DNA from: Metaphire vulgaris
Lineage: Eukaryota; Annelida; Clitellata; Crassiclitellata; Megascolecidae
DNA: 64,000 nucleotides
Direction: 5' to 3'
Assembly: GCA_018105865.1 (NCBI GenBank)
Contig: CM030869.1
Span: 6,239,525-6,303,524 of the forward strand
In this document: piece after piece, positions 56,063-64,000 of the stretch
Numbering within the stretch: the first letter of the stretch is position 1
Layout: every line of letters begins with the position of its first letter
Translations under genes and position numbers: made by a program
The notes under the pieces: model-generated
What the model was told of the DNA's origin: nothing
The model's database searches: none
What the model saw: the letters and a program-made list of their open reading frames with translations, nothing else

Positions 56063-56230
56063 CTGTTCTGAGCAGTTGCTGTCTTCTGCTCTGATGCTCT
56101 CGTCTGTCGTTCGACCGATTCCACTGTCATTGTCTGTCGTCGTCAGAATCGAATCTATTGTATTCATACGATCTTCGTTGGTGGCCATCGGCTGTCTTTC
56201 CTGGTTATAATCCACAGGCACAGATGTAAA
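56063..56230 (-). CDS. PDZRN3: PDZRN3/4-type ligase, penultimate coding exon
   Basis: 56 codons, phase 0 at both ends, with donor CAG|GTGAGA. Contains TTDNDSGIGRTTDES and ends NCSEQ. The DSG(V/I)GRT-DES ... SEQ block after PDZ2 is conserved in PDZRN3/4. It joins the last exon as SEQ|EMVENF. The acceptor TAG at 56231-56232 gives a start of FTSV; an alternative acceptor at 56201-56202 (phase 0 too) would shorten it by ten codons. Exons for RING, zinc finger and PDZ domains are not found up to 64000. Confidence 0.8.
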
Positions 56231-56528
56231 CTACATGGGCTTTAAAATGCATGCGCCAGTGAATAGACAGTAGACTTGCCATCAGTGTTTTCGTAGTAAT
56301 TCTGAGTTAGCGTATTTGAACAAAGACGCCTTCTACAGTGGGTAAATTTTGACTCACGAGTTTCTTTAAAAGCTCAACCAGGAGTTAAAACGTTTAAGTC
56401 AACCAGTCAGAAGATGCTCAGCGGGTTACTCAGTCGACGATAGCAGTTCACAGTCTCTGTGTACAAAATAGGCGGACGCCTTCTTCCGACGCTATTTTAC
56501 AGCAACCCCGTTACTAATTCATATCCCG

Positions 56529-56560
56529 CCGACCGACCGACCGACCGACCGACCGACCGC
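56529..56560. repeat. (CCGA)n microsatellite
   Basis: Eight CCGA-type units. Confidence 0.95.
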
Positions 56561-58113
56561 TAAGATGGCTCCCATATGGTCTGCATCGGTTTAAATGTCG
56601 AGATAGTAACTCCAACAGCGCTCTGGACTTTGTCAGAAATCTTCCCTTTGCCTCTCTATTAATCGCCCTGTAATACACAAAAGCTGCCTTCTCAAAGATG
56701 ATTGGTGGGGGAGGGGGTCGAACCCGAACCACCGAATGCGGAGGAGAGGGGCCTGTCAGAACCTGGTCCCAGGCTGATTGACAGATTGTCTGCTTCATCA
56801 GTGCCAGCCCCCGAGAGCCCCCTTCCACTTCTCATATCGTCTCTCCGCCGGAAGCTAAATAAGCGGGCGTCAGACTCCAACGGTGTCACCCGAGAACCGA
56901 CGGGGCAAGGTTCTTTCTCCCAACGCACCAACTAAATGGTGCGTTCCTAGAAGTGGCAACAGACGTGTCAGTGTCAAGAAAGGATGTCAAGTGCCAGAAG
57001 TGACACGAGGGAGGGTGGGAGGGAGGAAGGGCTGGCAGCGATAGACGCAAAGGAATCGATGATGTAAACAGGGCAGTGGAAGAATGCCACTGGAGACAAA
57101 GAAGGCATGTACGAATGTCTTATAGCCTAGCTATTCAGACGAAGCGTGCGCATGTTATAGATATAAAATAACGTAAACATATATCTTCTTTCCAAATAAG
57201 GCTTTGAGTCTGCTCTGTACCTCCTGATCCCAGAAGCCACGGAATATTTCATTTATATTGCTTCATTCGAAAGTTTACTTAATGATCGAATTTCGACTCC
57301 AAATCGGATTTGCTGGTCACGTGCTCTTGTTGAATTGCAAGTATAAATGTACGGTCACAAAGTTCTGTTTTCACATTAATTATTTATCCATTTTATCAAT
57401 GTAACCAAATATTAGAATCTTAAATTTTCCAAATACATAACTAAAGAAAATTATATAAAAATATACAGATAAGTAGCCTATACAAGATCCTAGCTTAGAA
57501 GATTAGCGTTTTTATTTCGTAAACAAGCTGAACATAATTAATATTAATAAATGTTTTAAAAATTTGCACAAATATAGGCTAGGATTTTGTACATTTCAAA
57601 GTTGTGTCAGTTTCAACGACAATCGTAGCAATCACAGTAATACTAAGGGAAAAAATATTAAAAAGAAATATTAAAAAGAAATATTAAATGAAATATTAAA
57701 AAGAAATATTAAAAGAAATATTAGGTAATTTAGGCCCACTTAGAAAATGAACCTTGTTCGATTTTCAAATACCAACGGAGTCGGACTTCTTTCAGGCTAA
57801 AATGTATAGGGGCCTACCGCCAGTGGCCGAATACGGTCAAAACTCCTCAGCAGTCAGCAATCCAACATTGTTTTTAAGAGGCATTGCTGCATACCTGTGT
57901 CTTATAATTATAGGCCTAGGTATTCTTCTGGGTTAATGTGACTAGATTTACCTCTCTTACTCGCTTATTCAACGGCTTCGCGCATTAGGCCTATCGCTTT
58001 GTCCGCTTGTGAGCAAAGACAGCTGAAAGGTTTAACTCACAGCGTTCTATTGTAATGCGCATTTTCTGACCAAAGCACAATTTATGCAAACACAGCTGGT
58101 CGAAGAGTCCTAC
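56561..58113. other. No gene recognised (PDZRN intron)
   Basis: Includes an AAATATTAAAAAG tandem at 57654-57721. No transposon ends or coding signal recognised. Confidence 0.4.
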
Positions 58114-58281
58114 CAGATGATGCGCTGGAAACGATAGAATCAGTGCATTCAACGGATTCGGAATTCGTCCGTCGACATCCCTTGGTTCATTTGCACCGAA
58201 TGAACCAATCGCCAACTGTGCACCACTGCTGAGCTCATAGTCTACCTCTTCATTGTCGTCGTCGTCATCATCAACGTCATC
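58114..58281 (-). CDS. Candidate upstream exon, function unknown
   Basis: A 56-codon open stretch between an acceptor (GGCTTTAG) and a donor (CTG|GTAGGA), phase 0 at both ends, on the same strand as PDZRN. It starts with an acidic run (DDVDDDDDDNEEVDYE), partly a (GAC)n microsatellite, then GRIPNPLNALILSFPAHHL. Phase fits the PDZRN exons, but I do not recognise the residues as any part of that family. It may be chance. Confidence 0.25.
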
Positions 58282-58330
58282 CTAAAGCCACAGAAAGTAT
58301 TTAGGGCGAAACCAACTACAACAATAATGA

Positions 58331-58645
58331 CAGCGGCGTAGCCAATGGGGTTTTGGGGGTTAAAACCCCCTTGGGTGCCGACGAACATTTTTTTAAAAAT
58401 GTGTTTCTATGTATTTTTTGTTTTTGGACGCGGTTTTGGGGGTCAAATCCCCCCTTGGCGTTAGCGACCAAAATGTTTTAAGCGCTATAGGTGACGACGT
58501 TTTTTTGCTTGTCAACATCTGCAAAAGAAAAATTTAAGAAGAAAAGATAATGATGACCTTTTTTGCTTGTCAAGATTTTTCGAAAGCTGGTTACGATCAA
58601 AAGTCAAAACCAAGCCCCCTTCCGAAAATCCTGGCTACGCCACTG
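58331..58645. mobile_element. hAT-type MITE, CAGTGGCGTAGCCAGGAT family, copy 2
   Basis: 315 bp. Ends CAGCGGCGTAGCCAATGG and CAGTGGCGTAGCCAGGAT (reverse complement). Target duplication AATAATGA / AATAATTA (7/8). Two modules: about 58495-58518 and 58553-58576. Confidence 0.92.
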
Positions 58646-58653
58646 AATAATTA

Positions 58654-59726
58654 GGACAACAACACATTGTAACTTAATTTTTAACAAATACGATTATCCT
58701 ATTGCAACGCAGTCGTGCGATTAGGGCCTACAGAATGTGAAGTCTAGCAAATTTAATAGAGGTCCTCTAATGTATTAAACGATCTCTGGTAATAAAGGCT
58801 AATGAAACTATTAAGTTAAATAGGATTCTGGTATTTATTTAGGCCTCAACTAAGGCCTATAGGCCTATGAATGTTCTTTCTTTTCACGATACAGCTTCTA
58901 GCTTCTCCCGTACACCAGGGGTAAAGGTATTGGCTTTCATTCAACTGAACTCCCGCTGATCACCTGATTCTGCCCGGGTCCATTTAATCCGATGTCTTAT
59001 GAAAACATTGCCCGTCTTCATGTTGACTTAGTCCTTACTAACATTTCTCGACTGTGCCCTTTGACCTTTTGCAGTCTCAGGGAAACGAAAGTTCTCGTTA
59101 ATAGATGTTCACTTGTTGGAAACAACAAACAGTCGTTCGGTCGGCAGCCAAAATGACAGTTCTCTCGGATTTCAGACTCTTTAGAAAAGCCTATCTTGTT
59201 AAAAATTTCGACAAAGTTCTCTAACAGAAAATTAATTAGGTCGCTGATTTTCTAGCATGAAACACGCCACGATGTCAATAGGCGCATCATAAATCTTTAG
59301 GTTAAACGGGATCTCAGCCTCTAGGTAGCAATCAACGTCAAATCAACAAGTCAGTTATTTTATCGTTTTAACAATTTTTTAATTGAATAATCTAAATAGT
59401 CTAACGAATTTCCTATCAGCGATGACAAATTGACTTCTCTAGTAGAGTCACAAAGTCCCATCTCCTGCAATTTGTCAATTTAGCAACCAAGTTGAACGAC
59501 ACAGGCTGTATGCAAAATGTGTTACTAGGCTATAGGATTTGTGTGAGCGATAATTACAGTGCTGATCATCACAGACTATCACCAGACTGTGCCTGTCTAT
59601 GATCATATGAACATCTGTCTACGAATCAATTACTCAACCAAAATGTTGGATTTGCTGGAGGGCCAACCCCTCCCACCCAATGGTCGAAGCCGATCCCCCT
59701 GTGAAAAGTAAAGGTTCACCCGTAGG
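58654..59726. other. No gene seen
   Basis: About 1 kb of AT-rich DNA with clustered AGGCCT sites near 58840-58870. Confidence 0.4.
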
Positions 59727-60107
59727 CAGTGGCGGATTTGCATTTTAAGCCTCTGCGCAGTTTCTTCTCAAAAGTCACATAGGCTATCAAGTGTGAACAG
59801 TGGCAAGATGACCATTTTTGCTTGTCGAGTTTTTTAAGCTTATCTCGGGAAACTTTCGGAAGAGCGGAAGAGTTGCAGATCAGGTGCATGACAGTATGAG
59901 TAATAGTGGCGTTAACCTGTTTTTTTTTCATGACACGTTGCGTAACAAATGGTTGCATTTCGAAAAATAAAGTTATTTAAACAAATAAATCGTACACAAT
60001 CACAAAATATTGTCAATACACTGTAGAAAAGGTAGGCCCCTAAATGTTTAGTTTGCTGGTGGGCCCGATACAACTGCACCATTTGTACAGTGGTAAATCC
60101 GCCACTG
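59727..60107. mobile_element. hAT-type MITE, CAGTGGCGGATTT family
   Basis: 381 bp. Ends CAGTGGCGGATTTGCA and CAGTGGCGGATTTACC (reverse complement). Target duplication CCCGTAGG / CCTGTAGG (7/8). One module copy at about 59809-59829. Confidence 0.92.
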
Positions 60108-60235
60108 CCTGTAGGCTCAATGTGCTGATTCCCAGTTTCATGGCCATCGGCCCATAGGTGGCTATAAGGCATTCATCGGCGGACGGTGGCCAGCCTTTTC
60201 CGCCGAACCTATGGTCCCCTTCCATGGAATCCTAA

Positions 60236-60410
60236 ATTATTGGTAATAATGTAGGATTCCATGTACCCTTCGCAATGTTGCCACTGCTACTTAATTTACC
60301 AATGCAATTAAGTGAAAGCTGAGTCAACCCCAGGGCTCCTGCCAGTTTCGAACCCGCGACCTTCTGCTCTATCTTCCAACGTTGCTACCACTCTGCTAAC
60401 TTCCTCCAGT
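60236..60410 (-). mobile_element. tRNA-derived SINE with GGGTTGACTCAGC core
   Basis: On -, A box TAGCAGAGTGGTAGC, B box GGTTCGAAAC, then a body with GGGGTTGACTCAGCTTTCAC. A second, headless copy of the body is at 44320-44412. The tRNA-like head does not fold into a full cloverleaf. Confidence 0.8.
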
Positions 60411-60555
60411 GTCGCTCGAAAAGGTTTGGTTTCAGGCTATTTTTACCTATCCTACCCCACTGGAGATCTATGATTTTTGGAATGGGCAACCTGACCCCTA
60501 AATGCATTTTTAATAAAATACTGGCGTAAGTGAACTGGTTAGACATGCTGCTAGA

Positions 60556-60606
60556 CATCATCATCATCAGCAGCAGCAGCAACATCATCATCATCATCAT
60601 CATCAT
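60556..60606. repeat. (CAT)n/(CAG)n microsatellite
   Basis: CATCATCATCAG with a short CAG block; a similar (CAT)n lies at 60880-60919. Confidence 0.95.
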
Positions 60607-61442
60607 CTATATTATTCAACTCAGCAATCACCCATCAACAGCATAGACATGTCCTATGTCTAAAGTAAATTATTAGGATAAATTCCACCCAGTTCACAAT
60701 GATTTAAAACAACTTTATAACTAATAAACCGTTTTATAACAGAGTCGGTTAACCGATCCAGACTCCAGCTTTACAGGTCTTCAGAGAACTAGTTCAGTGC
60801 TATGATATATGCCTAATTATTGAGCCATGTGTTCATTGTTCATTTGTTGAGCAGTAGCACTGCCTTCTATAAAAGCGCCATCATCATCATCATCATCATC
60901 ACCACCATCATCATCATCACATCTGACAGTAGGATTTTTAGACATCGAAAAGGAAGATTTCTGTGAAATATAGACAACGACCATTTGTTGAACATCATCG
61001 ATGCTAAACAAACAAGCAGGCGAAGAGAAGATCAAAGAGACGCCGTAATGCATAAGCAAAGAAGTAAGCAGATCGGAATCTGATTAAACACACGCCACCT
61101 GATTAGGAAATGCACAGACTCACAAATTATTCCGCATCATCGAGTAATAACAGACTTCCACTCGGGAATGCCACCTTCTCTTATCAGTCAAAGCAAACAG
61201 CTGCTGCTGCTGCTGCTGCAGACTGGAACCTCTCTTGCCATGCAACATCTGAATCTCATTAACCTGTACATCGAACTCTACTGATCAGCAATAAGACGAT
61301 GCAAATGAATGTCAGATTATGAAAGACGAAGATCCTGTGGTCAAACGTTGCGTTGGTCATGGAACTCGACCGCTAACAAGGTCAATTAAAGCAATTACAG
61401 GCAACGGATGCTGTTGACTCATCCATATTCCTTACCATACAC
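60607..61442. other. No gene seen
   Basis: (CAT)n at 60880-60919 and (CTG)6 at 61201-61219; otherwise nothing recognised. Confidence 0.4.
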
Positions 61443-61813
61443 CAGTGGTTCTTAACCGGGGGGTACTTGTACCCCTTGGGGGTACTTGAGGGACGTTGTA
61501 GGGGTATGCAGAATGATCTGGAAATAAAGTCTGTTTAACAGACTATTTCTATCACTACAATGTACACTGTACATACACTGTAAAAATGTTTTTAATAAAT
61601 TAGAATATATAAAGAAAAAATCTCACTTTTTGGCTTGTGCACAATCTGTGACAGAGGTACGTTGCAGTTTATAATTTTTCAATATTATATTATTATGAGG
61701 CATAAACTTTTGTCCTCAGGTAAGATACTATATAGCCTGGTAGGAGGTACTTCGATCTCTTATAGCTTACTTGTTTCAGGGGTACGTAATCACAAAAAGG
61801 CTAAGAACCACTT
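61443..61813. mobile_element. hAT-type MITE, CAGTGGTTCTTAACC family
   Basis: 371 bp. Ends CAGTGGTTCTTAACC and AAGTGGTTCTTAGCC (reverse complement). Perfect target duplication CCATACAC. GGGGTACTTG repeats near the left end. Related in termini to 23180-23399. Confidence 0.93.
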
Positions 61814-61821
61814 CCATACAC

Positions 61822-62460
61822 GACTAGAGAATTATAAAAGAAACTCAACAGCCACTCTCCATTCAGACGATGTCCGGCTATTTTGCCGATATAATAACTA
61901 TATACAGTTTCATAAAAAAAAAACTAATTATGAAACTTTTCTACGGAACAAACCTGATAGCGTAAGTCAGACAGACGGTCGAATTCATCTTCGAACGCAA
62001 ACAACTGGCGATCGTGTTCACACTGATTGGCGAAGTTCATGACATTCAAAGGCTGAAGACACTCGGAGCATGAACAATAAGAATGCGCAATTCTAACAAA
62101 ACAAACACCGCGATTATAGAAGAAAGCTTTGCAAATATTACCCACAAGCATTGCGATATATACTGTATGCGTGTATGTATGTGTGTGTATGTGTGCGTAT
62201 GTGTGTGTGTGTTCGCGCGTGTGTGTGTGTATTTATACTATGGTCCAATAAATCATGCCCCATTTTTATTTATTTTGGCTATAACATTGTCAAATTTTGA
62301 CCAATCTTGATAAAACTTGGCACGAATGTAACTGAAAGAACCTGCAACACATAAATGTTCAGGTCGCTTGCAACATGCATGTTTTATTTGTAGTAACTGT
62401 ATGTCATGAAACAAAGAACAATGTAATTATTCATTTATATGGTATAAATACATCTGGCAG
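61822..62460. other. No gene seen; (GT)n repeat inside
   Basis: Contains a (GT)n/(GTAT)n tract at 62168-62230. No other signal. Confidence 0.4.
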
Positions 62461-62593
62461 CAGTGACCACGGTGAGAGGGAGGGCAGGAGGCATCTCCTG
62501 CAAGAAGCACGCCACGTGAAGTTCGTGAACATCAGCCTTCTCTCGTCAGTGAAGAAGATAAAGTCAACTTCAGCTGACGAGAAGCTGTGCAAC

Positions 62594-62903
62594 CAGTGGC
62601 GTAGCCAGGATTTCCGGAAAGGGGGTTGGTTTCGATCGTGACCAAACTTTGCTAAATTTTTCTTAATTTTCTATTTTAGGAGCTGACAAGCAAAAAGGTC
62701 GCCGCCTTCGTATTCTTTCTAGTTTTTTTTCTATTTTCTATGGCACTTAGAAATTTTTTTCGATCGGCAGCCAGCCAAGAGGGGAGGGGTTGACTCCCAA
62801 ACTCGCGTCCAAAAATGAAAAATGCATGGAAAAGCATGTACTACATTTTTCTGTCGGTAGCCAAGGGGGGTTTAACCCCAACCCCCTCTTGGCTAGGCCA
62901 CTG
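62594..62903. mobile_element. hAT-type MITE, CAGTGGCGTAGCCAGGAT family, copy 3
   Basis: 310 bp. Ends CAGTGGCGTAGCCAGGAT and CAGTGGCCTAGCCAAGAGG (reverse complement). Perfect target duplication TGTGCAAC. Inverted module at about 62682-62699. Sits inside the transposase remnant. Confidence 0.95.
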
Positions 62904-63214
62904 TGTGCAACAACTGTTTTGATCGCCTGAAATGAGTTATGTAATAAGCTGCAGTTAACTTCTGCACACAGCTCTTCTTCTTCATGCACTTCAAATGCAG
63001 ATCATCGTGAATAATACGCCGAGCAGAATTCTTGACAGTGGCACCACCAGTTAACCTACAAAATGACCGAATTTACGCTCCGATTGCAGTCAATAAGCGT
63101 GACGTTACGGATGAACGACTGCTTCGCAAACGCTCAACGTTCGAGAAGTCAACGATGATTTCCATCGCTGCATCCAAACTGGACTGCATCAGCCTCATCT
63201 TCATTGAACCGGAT

Positions 63215-63405
63215 CAGTGTTTAATATAGACTTCTGGACTGCGGGGGGAAACTGAAAAAGCCGGGGGGGAACTGACAAAGCCGGGGGTAATTCTGCTAGG
63301 GGCCGCTGTTAGTCCATGATGTAGTATTCCAAAATTTCCGGGGGATTTGAAATTTCCGAGGGGAAAGGGCAATTTCCCCCCGGAAACGGCCTAGATTAAA
63401 CACTG
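63215..63405. mobile_element. hAT-type MITE, CAGGGTTTAATCTAG family, copy 2
   Basis: 191 bp. Ends CAGTGTTTAATATAGAC and CAGTGTTTAATCTAGGCC (reverse complement). Perfect target duplication AACCGGAT. Opposite orientation to 896-1075. Splits the transposase remnant. Confidence 0.95.
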
Positions 63406-63463
63406 AACCGGATATCAAGGTATAAACGACGTCTACTGCCGTGAAGTGCTGCTGCTGCAAGAG

Positions 63464-63633
63464 CAGTGTTTAATCTAGACTCTGGACTCCGGGGGGAGGG
63501 ACTGACAAGGCTGGCGGGGAATCAGCTAGAGGTATGCTGTTAGCTCATGTAGTATGCCAAAATTTCCGGGGAATTTGAAATTTAAGGGGGAAAAGGGCAA
63601 TCACCTCCCGGAAACGGCCTAGATTAAACCCTG
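63464..63633. mobile_element. hAT-type MITE, CAGGGTTTAATCTAG family, copy 3
   Basis: 170 bp. Ends CAGTGTTTAATCTAGAC and CAGGGTTTAATCTAGGCC (reverse complement). Target duplication TGCAAGAG / TGCAGGAG (7/8). Only 58 bp from copy 2, same orientation. Confidence 0.93.
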
Positions 63634-63737
63634 TGCAGGAGATGCTTCCTGCCACGCGCTCATTATGCTTTTTCTGTCTGAGCACATCTGCTGCTAACAC
63701 GGTGGTCATTGCTGCCAAATTTATACCATATAAAGTT

Positions 63738-64000
63738 CAGGGATGTCAAGACTTTTTGGGCGGAGGGCCAAATGACATGCCTCCCATGTCCTCGCGGGTC
63801 AAATGCAAAAAATGCTTGGCAATATTACAGAGCCGTAGCGCGAGTATTTGGCGCCCGAGTCAAGGTATAAATTTTTCTCCCGAATATAGTTTGCAAACTG
63901 GAGATGACCCTTTTTGCTTATCGGACAATCAGCCATTTTTCACTAATTTGAAGAGTTAATGTAAATAAAGTGCAGTTAGCAGTGATGACCTTTTTGGAAA
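63738..64000. mobile_element. Left part of a hAT-type element cut by the window edge
   Basis: Starts CAGGGATGTCAAGACTTTTT with GGGCGGAGGGCCAAATG, the common CAGGGGTGTC/GGGCC terminus type. Contains two module copies (about 63904-63922 and 63985-63997). The right end lies beyond 64000. Confidence 0.65.

Larger units (their letters stand above)
62461..63715 (+). pseudogene. Tc1/IS630-type transposase remnant interrupted by three MITEs
   Basis: Three coding scraps on + line up as one transposase when the inserted elements are ignored. 63024-63214 reads LTVAPPVNLQNDRIYAPIAV, KRDVTDERLLRKRSTFEKS and KLDCISLIFIEPD. 63406-63463 continues (one frameshift) NDVYCREVLLLQE. 63642-63715 continues MLPATR and then a run like TSAANTVV. 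This order matches the C-terminal half of IS630/Tc1-like DDE transposases (TVAPP..NDR.YA ... EPG.KVNG.YYR..LL). Upstream scraps (62461-62593, 62904-63023) are poorly readable. Stops and frameshifts show it is dead. Confidence 0.75.

Noticed and set aside
61635..62042. 135-codon open frame on +
   Set aside because: Starts inside the TIR-bounded MITE 61443-61813 and runs into unrelated flank; no domain.

Overview
This window is animal nuclear DNA, probably from a marine invertebrate. The coding regions are split by spliceosomal introns, the intergenic DNA is full of microsatellites and decayed transposons, and there are no bacterial-style operons. The species cannot be named from the sequence. 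An over-used TAGGCCTA palindrome, tRNA-derived SINEs, CR1/L2-like LINEs and very many short hAT-type elements are the main genomic fingerprints.

Three conserved genes are visible. (1) A complete glucose-6-phosphate dehydrogenase gene lies on the + strand in ten coding exons (28834-44565), encoding 535 residues with all expected active-site motifs; one intron appears to use a GC donor. (2) The first coding exon of a rhodopsin-class, serotonin 5-HT2-like receptor lies on the - strand (11779-12232): an extracellular tail, TM1 and TM2, ending at a consensus splice donor. No later exon was found in the 11.8 kb downstream. (3) The 3' end of a PDZRN3/4-type PDZ-RING ubiquitin ligase gene lies on the - strand: a large last exon (53389-54798) and the exon before it (56063-56230). 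Its RING, zinc-finger and PDZ exons would lie beyond the right edge.

Region by region: 1-11.5 kb is a patchwork of short transposons and LINE fragments, including a decayed hAT element that still carries transposase sequence. 11.5-28 kb holds the receptor exon, long simple repeats ((TC)n, (CGG)27, (GTA)n, (TA)n), SINEs, hAT and piggyBac-like elements, and a CCAAT-rich minisatellite beside a promoter-like dispersed repeat. 28.8-44.6 kb is G6PD, whose introns contain LINE, hAT, pogo-like and piggyBac-like insertions. 44.6-53 kb is gene-poor with nested hAT elements and LINE 3' ends. 53-64 kb holds the PDZRN exons, more hAT elements and a Tc1/IS630-type transposase remnant broken by three hAT insertions.

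The most notable pattern is the hAT load: about 25 separate elements with CAGNG-type (rarely TAGGG or CATGG) terminal inverted repeats and matching 8-bp target duplications can be delimited by eye. Many of them, across unrelated terminal-repeat families, carry the same short internal hairpin-like module (TGACGACC-T6-GCTTGTCA). The genes are unrelated to one another in function; nothing suggests a coordinated cluster.
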